Assembly: GCF_007860105.1 (NCBI RefSeq)
Contig: NZ_SJPU01000002.1
Location: 1,477,739-1,541,738, forward strand
Length of the DNA: 64,000 nt
Source: Allorhodopirellula heiligendammensis
GTDB lineage: Bacteria > Planctomycetota > Planctomycetia > Pirellulales > Pirellulaceae
Direction of reading: 5' to 3'
The stretch's first letter is position 1. The number at the start of each line of letters is the position of its first letter. The notes beneath the pieces are model-generated. The model did not search any database. It was not told where the DNA came from and saw only the letters and a program-made list of their open reading frames with translations. This document shows positions 41,764 to 50,990 of the stretch, in pieces. Position numbers and translations under genes: made by a program.

Positions 41764-43560
41764 CTACTTCTTCTCCGCTCGCAACACCGAGATGAACGCT
41801 TTCTGTGGGATGGTGACACTACCGAATTGCTTCATCTTGGCTTTGCCCTTCTTTTGCTTCTCCAGCAACTTTTTCTTGCGAGAGATGTCGCCGCCGTAGC
41901 ATTTGGCGGTCACATCTTTGCGGACCGCTTGGATTGTCGAGCGAGCGATCACGGTGCCACCAATGGCACCTTGGATCGGAATTTTGAATTGGTGACGAGG
42001 GATCTCCTCGGCGAGTTGTTCGCAGTAGTGTAGTGCCCGCGCCCGTGATTTTTCGCGGTGCACGAGATAGGCAAGTGCGTCGACGGGTTCCCGATTGACG
42101 AGAATGTCGACCTTGACGATATCTGTTTTGCGGTATTCGATCGGCACGTAGTCAAACGATCCGTAGCCGCGAGTGATCATTTTGAGTTTGCCATAGAAAT
42201 CGAACAGCACCTCACCCAAAGGCATTTCGCTGACCACTTCAACTCGCCCGGCCGACAGATAATTCATCGTTTGGCTCTCGCTGCGATGATCACGGCAAAG
42301 TTCCATCACTGGGCCGACATACTCCTCGGGCGTCAGAATCTGCGCCCGAATGTACGGCTCACTCGCCGCATCGATTGTCGAGGGATCAGGCCAATTGCTG
42401 GGGTTGTCGATATCGATCGTTGAGCCATCTTTCAGCTGCAGTTTGTACTTGACCGACGGAGCCGAGATCACCAATCCGATGTCAAATTCACGTTGCAGAC
42501 GCTCCTGGATCACGTCGAGATGCAGGAGTCCCAGAAAACCGCAGCGAAATCCGAAACCGAGTGCTGCGGAGCTGTCTTTCTCGTACGTCAGAGCGGCGTC
42601 GTTGATCGCAAGTTTTTCGAGTGCCTTGGTAAGGTCTTGGTATTCATCAGTGCTCATCGGATAGACGGATGAGAACACGACTTGCCGCGCCGGTTGGTAC
42701 CCGGGGATGGGGGTGGCGGTGGGGCGATCGGCCAGCGTGATCGTGTCGCCGATCTCGATGTCCTGAACACTTTTGACACCTGCGACGATGTAGCCGACCT
42801 CACCTGCGGTGAGCTGTTTCTTGGGGACCAGTTTGAACTGATTGTAGCCGAGCTCATCAACGCCGAAATCACGATCTGCGTGCATGAAGTGGATCGTGTC
42901 TTTGGGCTTGAGCGTCCCGTCGACGATGCGGCACTGCAGAATCACGCCGCGATACTTGTCGAAAAACGCGTCAAAAATCAAAGCCTTCAGCGGTGCGTCT
43001 GGATCGCCCTGCGGGGGAGGTAAATGAGAGACAATACCTTCAAGCACGTCCTCAATACCTTGGCCCGTTTTCGCGGAGACGGGGATCGCAATGAAAGGAT
43101 CCAGCCCCAAATCCGCATCGATTTCCTCACGCACCCGTTCCACGTCTGCGGCAGGCAAGTCGATTTTGTTGATCACTGGCAGCAATTCGAGATCGTACTC
43201 CAGTGCCAGATAGAGGTTCGCGACCGTTTGTGCTTCGACCCCCTGAGAGGCGTCGACGACCATCAACGCGCCTTCGGCCGCCATCAGCGAGCGGCGGACT
43301 TCGTGTGAAAAGTCAACGTGACCGGGTGTATCGATCAGATTGAGCTGGTAGGTCTGGCCGTCCTTCGCAGCATAGCTGAGCGTGACCGTGTTGCTCTTGA
43401 TCGTGATTCCTCGCTCCCGCTCGATATCCATCGAATCGAGCATTTGATCGTGGAATTCACGCTGTGTGATGCCACCGCAAGCTTGGATCAACCGATCGGC
43501 CAAGGTCGATTTGCCATGGTCGATGTGGGCAATAATGCAAAAGTTACGGGTAAGTTTCAT
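41764..43560 (-). CDS. lepA: Elongation factor 4 (back-translocating GTPase)
   Basis: A 598-residue translational GTPase that acts on stalled or mistranslocated ribosomes and affects 30S assembly. It shows the G1 motif IAHIDHGKSTLADRL, G2 RGITIKSNTV, G3 DTPGHVDFSHEV and G4 NKIDLPAAD, EF-G-like domains II, III and V (EPYIRAQILTPEEYVGPVM, SAGRVEVVSEMP), and the LepA-specific C-terminal domain (KCYGGDISRKKKLLEKQKKGKAKMK). The length is typical. Its stop codon directly abuts that of putA on the other strand. Confidence 0.97.
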   Translation of the reverse strand: MKLTRNFCIIAHIDHGKSTLADRLIQACGGITQREFHDQMLDSMDIERERGITIKSNTVTLSYAAKDGQTYQLNLIDTPGHVDFSHEVRRSLMAAEGALMVVDASQGVEAQTVANLYLALEYDLELLPVINKIDLPAADVERVREEIDADLGLDPFIAIPVSAKTGQGIEDVLEGIVSHLPPPQGDPDAPLKALIFDAFFDKYRGVILQCRIVDGTLKPKDTIHFMHADRDFGVDELGYNQFKLVPKKQLTAGEVGYIVAGVKSVQDIEIGDTITLADRPTATPIPGYQPARQVVFSSVYPMSTDEYQDLTKALEKLAINDAALTYEKDSSAALGFGFRCGFLGLLHLDVIQERLQREFDIGLVISAPSVKYKLQLKDGSTIDIDNPSNWPDPSTIDAASEPYIRAQILTPEEYVGPVMELCRDHRSESQTMNYLSAGRVEVVSEMPLGEVLFDFYGKLKMITRGYGSFDYVPIEYRKTDIVKVDILVNREPVDALAYLVHREKSRARALHYCEQLAEEIPRHQFKIPIQGAIGGTVIARSTIQAVRKDVTAKCYGGDISRKKKLLEKQKKGKAKMKQFGSVTIPQKAFISVLRAEKK

Positions 43561-43697
43561 ACGTTGGGGTGGGGGGGAAAGAGCGCGATCGAGGCCATGG
43601 TTTCGGCCCCCGAATCCTAATGAATTCGTGCTGGGATGGCTATCCGCTGCATTGTCGACCGACGGCGTGTGGGGCGGACAACTCGGCGCGAATCAAC

Positions 43698-45131
43698 TCA
43701 GCGGGACGGAGCCGGCTGGCTACTGTGTTCGATCCCTGCTTTGCCCAGGGAGTAACGCAGGGCGTCTCGCAACGAAGGAAAGCGAAATTCGTAGCCGGTG
43801 GAGGCGAGTTGATTGGGGATCACGCGGGTGCTGGCGAGTAGCAATGCGTCCGCCATTTCGCCCACGGCCAACCGCAGGGCGGTCGCAGGAGCGGGAAACA
43901 ATGCCGGCCGGCCCAGGGTCTCGCCGAGCGTTTTGGCGAATTCGCGATTGCTCATTGGCGTCGGTGAGACGAAATTGACGGGGCCGGTGAGCTGCGGTGT
44001 CGCGATGGCATGGACGATTCCACCGAGGACATCGTCCAGAGCGATCCAACTCCAGTATTGCCGTCCGTTGCCCAACGCCCCACCGCACATTTTCGCCGGG
44101 CCCAGCATCTTCTGCAGCGCCCCGCCGCGTGGGGAGAGCACCATCCCAAAACGTGCGTTGAGGACCCGGATACCGGCGTCCGCCGCCGGTCGGCAAGCTG
44201 CTTCCCACTGTTGACAGATTGCCGCCAAGAAGTCGTCGCCCGGTGCAGATGATTCGTCGAGCATCTCATCGCCGCGATCTCCGTAAAAACCGGTCGCCGA
44301 TGCGCAGATGAGCGTCTGCGGCGGGCTCGACAATTGCGCCAGCCGTTCACACAGGCTGCGGGTCTTCTCGACTCGGCTATCGCGGATCTGCTGCTTGGTC
44401 GCCTCGGTCCATCGCGGCCCCGCGATCGGTTTGCCAGCCAAATGCACGACCACGTCGACAGAGTTGAAGCGTTCAAACTCCTGAGCCGTCGACCAGGCCG
44501 CGATTTCGTTGTCGCTGCCGTGTTGATCACGCGTGATCTGCAAGACACGGTGTCCCAGTAGGCCTAGCAGATTGCAGAGCGCGCTGCCGACCAAGCCCGT
44601 CGCCCCGGAAACGGCGATCGTCAGGGGGGCGAGATGATAGCGGGCCGTGAGTGTCAGGTCATCGCACGTGATCCGGTGTCGATAGGCAAACATGGCATCG
44701 AGTTTTGATCGCACATGGGATCCACCGAACAGAGTGCCGAGCTTTCCCAGCGGTACTTGATAGGCAATCTCGTCGGTCAAACGAGATGTATTCGGCCCCG
44801 TCGAGGTGAAACGATGTCGATGACGCCAGGAAGTAAACGGCCCCGATTCCTGTTCGTCAGTAAACAGCTCGGGCGGCTCGTAGCGTGTATGCCTGGCGTG
44901 CCAGCGCAGCGGGACGCCTGCTAGACTCATTTTGACGACGACACGGCTGCCGACCGCGAGACTGCCGTCGGAATGCTCGACTTCTATCGACTCCCAGGGT
45001 GGAATCAATCGGGTGAGGCATCCCGGTCGATCGTGATACGCAAAAGCCTTTTCGATGGAGACCGGCAGATCAACGCTGGCTAGGAACGTTTCAGGATCAG
45101 CAGCGTGGGCATTGAATGGAGTCATGATCAC
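43698..45131 (-). CDS. TIGR01777-type NAD-epimerase with N-terminal SRPBCC domain
   Basis: A 477-residue fusion. The first 160 residues form an SRPBCC/START-like lipid- or ligand-binding fold (FLASVDLPVSIEKAFAYHDRPGCLTRLIPPWE). The rest is a short-chain dehydrogenase-like epimerase with the NAD motif IAVSGATGLVGSALC near 170, VVHLAGKPIAGPRWT, SATGFYGDRGDEMLDES and the C-terminal DUF1731-like tail (RPALFPAPATALRLAVGEMADALLLASTRVIP). Fusions of this kind are found across bacteria (E. coli YfcH is the epimerase part); the reaction is not known. Start ATG is at 45131; a second ATG at 45125 is possible. Confidence 0.87.
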   Translation of the reverse strand: MIMTPFNAHAADPETFLASVDLPVSIEKAFAYHDRPGCLTRLIPPWESIEVEHSDGSLAVGSRVVVKMSLAGVPLRWHARHTRYEPPELFTDEQESGPFTSWRHRHRFTSTGPNTSRLTDEIAYQVPLGKLGTLFGGSHVRSKLDAMFAYRHRITCDDLTLTARYHLAPLTIAVSGATGLVGSALCNLLGLLGHRVLQITRDQHGSDNEIAAWSTAQEFERFNSVDVVVHLAGKPIAGPRWTEATKQQIRDSRVEKTRSLCERLAQLSSPPQTLICASATGFYGDRGDEMLDESSAPGDDFLAAICQQWEAACRPAADAGIRVLNARFGMVLSPRGGALQKMLGPAKMCGGALGNGRQYWSWIALDDVLGGIVHAIATPQLTGPVNFVSPTPMSNREFAKTLGETLGRPALFPAPATALRLAVGEMADALLLASTRVIPNQLASTGYEFRFPSLRDALRYSLGKAGIEHSSQPAPSR

Positions 45132-45235
45132 GTTGTTGTACCAGATGGGAGCTACCTTGGTTTGGTTGCACCTCTGATCGCTGGCCGGGAAGCGACGCCA
45201 GCGAAGTGTGCAACATCAGTGCCGCGATCGCTCGC

Positions 45236-46705
45236 TTACTTCGCGATGCAATACAAATGCGTTTTGCCACGAAGATAGATCTCGTTACCCGAGATGGCTG
45301 CGGACGCGTCGATCTCATCGTCGAGTTGATTTTCAGCGACGACTTGAAAGGCGTCCCCGTGCTCCAACACGACCGTAGTGCCGTCGCGACCGGTCAGGTA
45401 GATGTGGTCGGCGGCAGCGACAGGGGAGGCGTATACCGTCGAGATGTGGGGTAATCGGGTGGCGTCAATGACCATCGCTCCCGTCTTGGCATCGCGAGAT
45501 AAGAGTACGCCGTTGTTGGCTTTCACAAAGTACAGCTGGCCTTGGTAGAGCAGCGGCGAAGGCACGTAGGGTGCCGCGTCTTCTTCATACCAAGTGATCG
45601 CTGCGGAATCGGTGATGTCGCCGGTGGAGCTCAGTGGGATTGAGTAAATCGCATAGCCACGGAAGCCGGTCATGACAATCACGTTGTCTTCAAAGCGAAC
45701 GGGTGAGGGAATCGGATTGCTGGCTTGGCCACCGCACTGCCAGATCAGTTCGCCGGTAGCCAAGTCATAGCTGCGCACGCGATTGGAGCCATTGGTGATG
45801 ACTTGAACCCGTCCTTCGTAAGGTGTGATCAGAGGCGTCGCCCAAGTCGTCGGCTCATCACGGCTGACACGCCATTTCTCAGCACCCGTCTTGGTGTCCA
45901 GGGCGACAATGAACGACTCGCCCTCGTGGTCCCAGGGCACCACCAAAGTGTCATCGTAGACCGCTGGGGAGCTACCTTCGCCAAACTGCGCACGGGTTTG
46001 CATTTGGCCCAGGTCCACCTCCCAGATTGGATTGCCGTCGAAATCCAGACAGAACACGCCGCGGGAACCGAACGACATATAAAGTCGCTCGCCATCAGTC
46101 ACTGGGGATGAGGAGGCAAAGGTATTGGTGGAGTGACCGGCTTCATGCGGCACCTGCTGCGCTAGGGTGGTACGCCAGATCTCATCGCCGGTAGCCCGAT
46201 CGTAAGCAAGCACCATGAAATCGTAGTAGTTGGTAAGCGCAGCGCCACCGCCCGCCCCACCCCGGCCGCGACCTCCAGGACCCCTTTCGCCAGGACCCCT
46301 TTCGCCAGGGCCTCGGTCGCCAGAGGCTCGGCCCGCTGGGCCGCCGAAACCACGGCGATCGCCGCGCTGAACAGTTGGTTGGTCTTCGGCGGGTTGACCG
46401 GTGGCGGACTGTGCGTTCTCGGCCACTCGATCGGTCTTCACTGCTGAGCTCACATAAACGCGATTGCCCAAAATGATGGGGGTGCTGCTCCCAATGCCGG
46501 GTACCTCGATCTTCCAACGAATGTTTTGAGTTTCACTCCACGTTGTTGGTGGATGAGCATCCTCGGCAGTGCCCGACGCTCCCGGCCCGCGCCACTGAGG
46601 CCAACCGTCGCTCATGGGAGCCGTCGTCGCATCGGCGGCCACGACAGCCCGAGTGCATGTACCGAGCACGAATCCGCACAGGATGATCGAAATGAGGTAT
46701 CGCAA
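45236..46705 (-). CDS. Exported PQQ-like beta-propeller protein
   Basis: A 489-residue protein from a TTG start at 46705. That start is preferred because TTGGAG lies eight bases upstream and the product then begins with a clean signal peptide (RYLISIILCGFVLGTCTRAVVAA); the ATG at 46789 would add unlikely residues. WPQWRGPGASG opens a BamB/PQQ-type propeller common in planctomycetes, with repeated blades (FMVLAYDRATGDEIWRT, CLDFDGNPIWEVDLG, IVALDTKTGAEKWRV, SYDLATGELIWQCG). A Gly/Arg/Pro/Glu-rich insert at about 115-155 (repeats of GPGER) interrupts blade one. No PQQ-dehydrogenase active-site residues were recognised. Probably a periplasmic binding or scaffold protein. Confidence 0.85.
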   Translation of the reverse strand: MRYLISIILCGFVLGTCTRAVVAADATTAPMSDGWPQWRGPGASGTAEDAHPPTTWSETQNIRWKIEVPGIGSSTPIILGNRVYVSSAVKTDRVAENAQSATGQPAEDQPTVQRGDRRGFGGPAGRASGDRGPGERGPGERGPGGRGRGGAGGGAALTNYYDFMVLAYDRATGDEIWRTTLAQQVPHEAGHSTNTFASSSPVTDGERLYMSFGSRGVFCLDFDGNPIWEVDLGQMQTRAQFGEGSSPAVYDDTLVVPWDHEGESFIVALDTKTGAEKWRVSRDEPTTWATPLITPYEGRVQVITNGSNRVRSYDLATGELIWQCGGQASNPIPSPVRFEDNVIVMTGFRGYAIYSIPLSSTGDITDSAAITWYEEDAAPYVPSPLLYQGQLYFVKANNGVLLSRDAKTGAMVIDATRLPHISTVYASPVAAADHIYLTGRDGTTVVLEHGDAFQVVAENQLDDEIDASAAISGNEIYLRGKTHLYCIAK

Positions 46706-46856
46706 GAAGTTGTGCTCCAAGGTTGGGAGTGTGATGGGGGCCGTCGGTCCAGACCGGTAGCCAGTCAGTCGTTCAACCCCACCCCGCATGTCAAGTTTCG
46801 CGCCCCCGTGACGGGCAACCCCAGCATCCCGTCAAAGTCGCCTTGCCAGCGCCATC

Positions 46857-47972
46857 CTAGGTCGCCGCCCCGGCCAGCTTGATCAGCATCTCGGCGCCGC
46901 GACGGAGCGTTTCGTCACTAGCGGCGAAGCTGATGCGGAAATGCGTGTCCCGCGCACTGAAGATATTCCCGGGGATGATCAGCAAGCCCTGCGAAATGGC
47001 GTGTTCGACAAACGCCGCCCCGCCCGCCGCTCCCGGTGCTTTGGGGAACAGGTAGAACGCACCGCCGGGGGATGTCAGTTCATAGTGTGGGGACAGTTCA
47101 TCGACAAGGAAATCGCGTTTTCTGCGGTAGTCGTCCACGTTCGTCTGCATGGAGATCTCGGCGGCGCGAAGTGCTCCCCATTGGGCGGGTTGCGGGGCAC
47201 AGACAAACGAAAACTGTTGGATTTTGAGCATGGTCGCGATCACTTCGGGTGGGCCATGGATATAGCCAACGCGCCACCCTGTCATCGCGTGTGATTTACT
47301 AAAACCATCGATGACGATGGTATCCGGGTTAGCTTCTGCAGGGGAGTAAAACTCGCCATCGTAGAAGAACCGGCTGTAGATTTCATCGGACAGCAGCGCA
47401 ATGTGATGTTGAGCGGCAATCTCGGCGACTGCGCGGAGGTCCGCTTCGCTAGCCGTCACGCCGGTGGGGTTGGCGGGGCTATTTACCAAAATCATTTTAG
47501 TTTTGGGGGTGATTGCGGCCGCTATCTTGTCGGGATCAAGCCGGAAATCAGGATAGGAATCCACCGCGACAGGCACTCCGCCAGCGAGCCGTACCAAGGC
47601 GGGGTACATGACGAAGTACGGATCGAGAAAGATCACTTCGTCGCCCGGATTGATCATGGACAGCATCGATAGGACCAATCCGCCACTGGTGCCGCTGCTG
47701 ATAAACACGTCGCGGTCTTGACCAGGGTACTTGTCGCGAACTTCTGCTAGGATGGCTTCCCGCAGTGGGGCGATGCCCTGTGTCGGCGAGTAAGCGTTGC
47801 GGCCATCGCGGATCGCGTCGATCGCCGCCTCCTTGATCTCATCGGGTACATCGAAATCGGGCTGCCCGATCGAAAGATTGATCGGGTCTTTGAGTTTTGC
47901 AGCGAGATCAAACACCCGTCGAATCCCGCTGCTGTCGAATGTTTTCGTGCGGTCGGCAATCCAAGGGTGCAT
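46857..47972 (-). CDS. Class I/II PLP-dependent aminotransferase
   Basis: A 371-residue cytoplasmic enzyme of the aspartate aminotransferase fold. It shows INLSIGQPDFDVPDEI, the glycine-rich AYSPTQGIAPLREAI, SSGTSGGLVLSMLS, NSPANPTGV (substrate/PLP region), LSDEIYSRFFYDG, and the PLP-lysine motif DGFSKSHAMTGWRVGY (Lys in SKSH). FRISFAAS near the end carries the carboxylate-binding Arg. The ATG at 47972 is preferred; the frame to 48071 adds non-conserved residues. The amino donor cannot be assigned from the sequence. It is divergent from a glycosyltransferase gene. Confidence 0.9.
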   Translation of the reverse strand: MHPWIADRTKTFDSSGIRRVFDLAAKLKDPINLSIGQPDFDVPDEIKEAAIDAIRDGRNAYSPTQGIAPLREAILAEVRDKYPGQDRDVFISSGTSGGLVLSMLSMINPGDEVIFLDPYFVMYPALVRLAGGVPVAVDSYPDFRLDPDKIAAAITPKTKMILVNSPANPTGVTASEADLRAVAEIAAQHHIALLSDEIYSRFFYDGEFYSPAEANPDTIVIDGFSKSHAMTGWRVGYIHGPPEVIATMLKIQQFSFVCAPQPAQWGALRAAEISMQTNVDDYRRKRDFLVDELSPHYELTSPGGAFYLFPKAPGAAGGAAFVEHAISQGLLIIPGNIFSARDTHFRISFAASDETLRRGAEMLIKLAGAAT

Positions 47973-48110
47973 GATGGTGTCGTGGAAAATGGTGGTGATA
48001 ATGACTGGCAAAACTTGGAGCGGGCTTGCCGCCTGTCGCCTCCGATTGGACAGGCTGCGAGCATGTCTCACTAGTATCGACGTTGACTCATCTTTGTACA
48101 GTGATCTGAT

Positions 48111-49439
48111 TTGAAAATCGTCTTTCTAACCGCCGGAGCCGCTGGCATGTATTGCGGCAGCTGCATGCACGACAACTCGCTCGCCAAAGCGATGCGGGCG
48201 ATCGGTGACGACGTCTTGTTGCAGCCTGTCTACACACCCATCCGCACCGACGAGCCCGGTATCGCGTCGGACCAAATCTTCCTCGGCGGGATTCAAGTGT
48301 ACTTGCTGCAGCAGATTCCGTTGCTGCGTTGGGTTCCCCGCGGCCTGCGGTCGTGGCTTGATCGACCTGGGATCATCGGCGCGGCAACCCGGAACGCCGT
48401 CGGCACCGATCCAGCCAAGCTCGGCGACTTGACGCTATCGATGTTGCGGGGTGAGCACGGACGCCAGGCCAGTGAGGTCGAGCGGCTCGTCCGCTGGCTT
48501 GAAACTGAGCATCGGCCCGATGCGATTATTCTAAGTAACCTATTGATTGGCGGTGTGATTCCCTCCATCGCCGAGCGTTTGCCCGACACCAAAATCATTG
48601 TCGTCTTGCAGGGTGATGATATCTTTCTAGATCAACTGCCCGACAACGTTCGTCGCAAAGCGATCTTGTTATGCCAAGAGCTAGCCGAGAGCGTCGACAC
48701 GTTCGTGACCTACAGTCGTTTTTACCGAGACAAAATGTGCGGGCTGTTGAGCATCCCAGCGGAGAAGTTCGAGATCCATCCGCTGTCGATCGATCTGAAG
48801 CCGTTTGGGGAGGTGGACTTGGTCGCCGCGGCCTCGGTGGCCGATGGGTTGCCCACGCCGCACACGAAAGTTGCGGGCGAGTTCCGCGTCGGCTATTTCG
48901 CTCGGATTGCTCCTGAGAAGGGTTTGCATCTGCTGGTGCAGGCGTTTGAACGCTTGGCCGGTGATCCAAACAACGCCCATATCACGCTGCACGCGGCAGG
49001 GTGGCTGGGCGATCACCATCGTCCCTATTTGGACGAACTGCAAGGCAAACTGAAAGCGGCAAATTTGGCCGAGCGTTTCATCTACCACGGCAGTCCGTCA
49101 CTGGACGAGAAAGTATCGCTGATGCGAAGCTTCGACTTGTTGAGTGTTCCTGCCCCATATGAGGATCCCAAGGGGCTGTTCCTGCTCGAAGCCATGGCCG
49201 CTGGCGTGCCGGTGTTGCAGCCTGCCCACGGAGCATTTGTCGAACTGGTTGAAGCGACGGGTGGTGGCGAGTGCTATCCACCTCACGATCCCGGCGAGCT
49301 GGCTGCACGCATTGTCGCCCTCAGTCGCAGTGCCGAGCGGTTAACGGAGTTTCAAAGCGTCGCCCAGCACCGTTTGAAGCAAAATCACAGCATCGAAGCC
49401 GCTGCTGTACGCATGCATGAAACCTGTCGGGCGCGGTAG
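48111..49439 (+). CDS. Glycosyltransferase, GT4-type
   Basis: A 442-residue GT-B enzyme with a TTG start at 48111 (MKIVFLTAGAAGMYCGSCMHDNSLAKAMRAIG), which places the first strand exactly where expected; no ATG is near. The C-terminal domain shows RVGYFARIAPEKGLHLLVQAFERL, ITLHAAGWLGDHHRPY, FIYHGSPSLDEKVSLMRSFDLLSVPAPYEDPKGLFLLEAMAAGVPVLQP, which holds the EX7E element. The loop after strand one differs from the usual GGAE form (GMYCGSC). The ribosome binding site is weak. The sugar and acceptor are unknown. Confidence 0.87.
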   Translation: MKIVFLTAGAAGMYCGSCMHDNSLAKAMRAIGDDVLLQPVYTPIRTDEPGIASDQIFLGGIQVYLLQQIPLLRWVPRGLRSWLDRPGIIGAATRNAVGTDPAKLGDLTLSMLRGEHGRQASEVERLVRWLETEHRPDAIILSNLLIGGVIPSIAERLPDTKIIVVLQGDDIFLDQLPDNVRRKAILLCQELAESVDTFVTYSRFYRDKMCGLLSIPAEKFEIHPLSIDLKPFGEVDLVAAASVADGLPTPHTKVAGEFRVGYFARIAPEKGLHLLVQAFERLAGDPNNAHITLHAAGWLGDHHRPYLDELQGKLKAANLAERFIYHGSPSLDEKVSLMRSFDLLSVPAPYEDPKGLFLLEAMAAGVPVLQPAHGAFVELVEATGGGECYPPHDPGELAARIVALSRSAERLTEFQSVAQHRLKQNHSIEAAAVRMHETCRAR

Positions 49440-49546
49440 AGTGTCGCGCATCGCCCCGGGCTGGCCGACCGCCGAACCGCCCACGCACTGCTCGCGTAGT
49501 CAGTACCCCGGGTTTCTCTGTTTCCTTTTTTTGTTCTCTACAGCCA

Positions 49547-50224
49547 ATGTCCACTGAAGTTCAGCCGTTTTCCGCTCCGGAGACCGTCGATTTTCCGTAT
49601 CGGGCCATCAGTCGCGGAGCAATCTGGTCGATCGTGTTTTTCGTGTTCGCGTTGATTGGGTTGGTGCCGACGTTTGCTCCCCTGCTGGTTTTAGCGATCC
49701 CTGGAATTATCTTTGCCGCCGTTGGGCTGCGGTCGATTGCCCGGTATCCCGATGAGTACAGCGGCTATGGGTTGGCGATGTTCGGGCTCGTTGCCTGCTC
49801 ATTGCTGTTCTTTGGAGGAGTCGGTCAGAACGTCTACATCTATCTGACGGAAGTCCCCGATGGCTACGAGAGGGTGCAGTTCTATGAATTGCAAGCAGAT
49901 GCCAAGGAGCAGGATCAGCCGACTGAGACGGCGATCGCGATTGACGGAAAACCGGTCTTTCTGAAAGGATATATTCATCCTAGTAGCGGCAGTGGGATGC
50001 TACGTCAGTTCATCCTGGTGCCTGATTTGGGGACGTGCTGCTTCGGAGGTCAGCCCCGGAGCAGCGATATGATCGAAGTCAAACTGCCGCCCGGCCAGAC
50101 CGTCCGTGCGAACCTGCTCAAGCGAAAGCTGGCGGGTCAGTTCCATGTCAATCGTATCGCTCAGAAGAAGGCCGATTTCGATCATGCCATTTTCTATAAG
50201 ATGCAGGTAGACCAGTTTAAATGA
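49547..50224 (+). CDS. Membrane protein with DUF3299-like CCFG domain
   Basis: A 225-residue protein. Residues about 20-105 hold two or three membrane helices (GAIWSIVFFVFALIGLVPTFAPLLVLAIPGIIFAAVGLRSIA and GLAMFGLVACSLLFFGGV), a DUF4190-like unit. The C-terminal 110 residues form a small beta domain (PVFLKGYIHPSSGSGMLRQFILVPDLGTCCFGGQPRSSDMIEVKLPPG) resembling DUF3299. The next gene carries the same domain with the same CCFG motif. The adjacent Cys pair may bind a metal or be a disulfide; the function is unknown. Confidence 0.72.
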   Translation: MSTEVQPFSAPETVDFPYRAISRGAIWSIVFFVFALIGLVPTFAPLLVLAIPGIIFAAVGLRSIARYPDEYSGYGLAMFGLVACSLLFFGGVGQNVYIYLTEVPDGYERVQFYELQADAKEQDQPTETAIAIDGKPVFLKGYIHPSSGSGMLRQFILVPDLGTCCFGGQPRSSDMIEVKLPPGQTVRANLLKRKLAGQFHVNRIAQKKADFDHAIFYKMQVDQFK

Positions 50225-50285
50225 CGATACCGCCAGGCAGGGCTCTGCCCCTGCTCACGTAGGCCCACCCACCCAATTGGATCGC

Positions 50286-50909
50286 ATGATGCCCACGCAA
50301 CGCCACGCCGCTTCCGTTCCCCAGATCGCGCAGGTCGCGTTCTCACTCGCTGCGGTCGTCTTGGCTGCGGCGCTTACGTCGACCAGTTGGGCTGATGAGC
50401 CCGCCGGCAAACCGCTCTCGATTATCGAGCAGCGCCGGGCGATCATGCGGGGTGACGCGGCGGGTCGTACCAAGGTCGAGGAACGCAAAAGCAGTCAGGC
50501 GGACTTAGAGAAAGGAGATATCTCCTTCGATGATCTCAAGTTCGATATTGAGAAAGACGAGGCTTTCGACCCGAAAAAGCTGACCGACACGTTGCGGTTT
50601 CTGAACGGCCGGACGGTGAAACTGAGCGGCTACATTCTGCCCAGCACACTGTTTAAGGAAACCGATATCAATGAATTTGTGCTGGTTCGCGATAATCAGG
50701 AATGCTGTTTCGGCCCTGGCGCGGCACTATTTGACGCCGTGATGGTGGAGATGGTCCCAGGCAAATCCACTGACTTCGTGACCCGCCCCGTCACCGTGAA
50801 GGGCAAATTCGTCTTCGATCCTAAGAAATACAAATATCCGCCGGGAGTTGGTCCCAACGGAGCCAGCCATTTCGCGGTCTTTCGCATCGAGGGTGTGCAA
50901 GTACAGTAG
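50286..50909 (+). CDS. Exported DUF3299-like protein
   Basis: A 207-residue protein with a signal peptide (QIAQVAFSLAAVVLAAALTSTSWA). The middle is charged and helical (IIEQRRAIMRGDAAGRTKVEERKSSQADLEKGD). The C-terminal domain (VKLSGYILPSTLFKETDINEFVLVRDNQECCFGPGAALFDAVMVEM) parallels that of the preceding gene, including the CCFG motif. The ATG at 50286 follows the previous stop by about 60 bases, so they are likely one operon. The open frame also allows a TTG at 50277. It is convergent with sdhB. Confidence 0.75.
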   Translation: MMPTQRHAASVPQIAQVAFSLAAVVLAAALTSTSWADEPAGKPLSIIEQRRAIMRGDAAGRTKVEERKSSQADLEKGDISFDDLKFDIEKDEAFDPKKLTDTLRFLNGRTVKLSGYILPSTLFKETDINEFVLVRDNQECCFGPGAALFDAVMVEMVPGKSTDFVTRPVTVKGKFVFDPKKYKYPPGVGPNGASHFAVFRIEGVQVQ

Positions 50910-50990
50910 CCCCCGACGCCCGCCCCACGCCGCTGCCAGCGGGGGGGAGTGGCATTCAGCCTCGATCGCGCGTGCGTCGTGGTCAGCGTG

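Noticed and set aside
46261-46330. Short repeats that could suggest a CRISPR or minisatellite
   Set aside because: They encode the GPGER low-complexity insert of the PQQ-propeller protein in frame; there is no repeat-spacer pattern.
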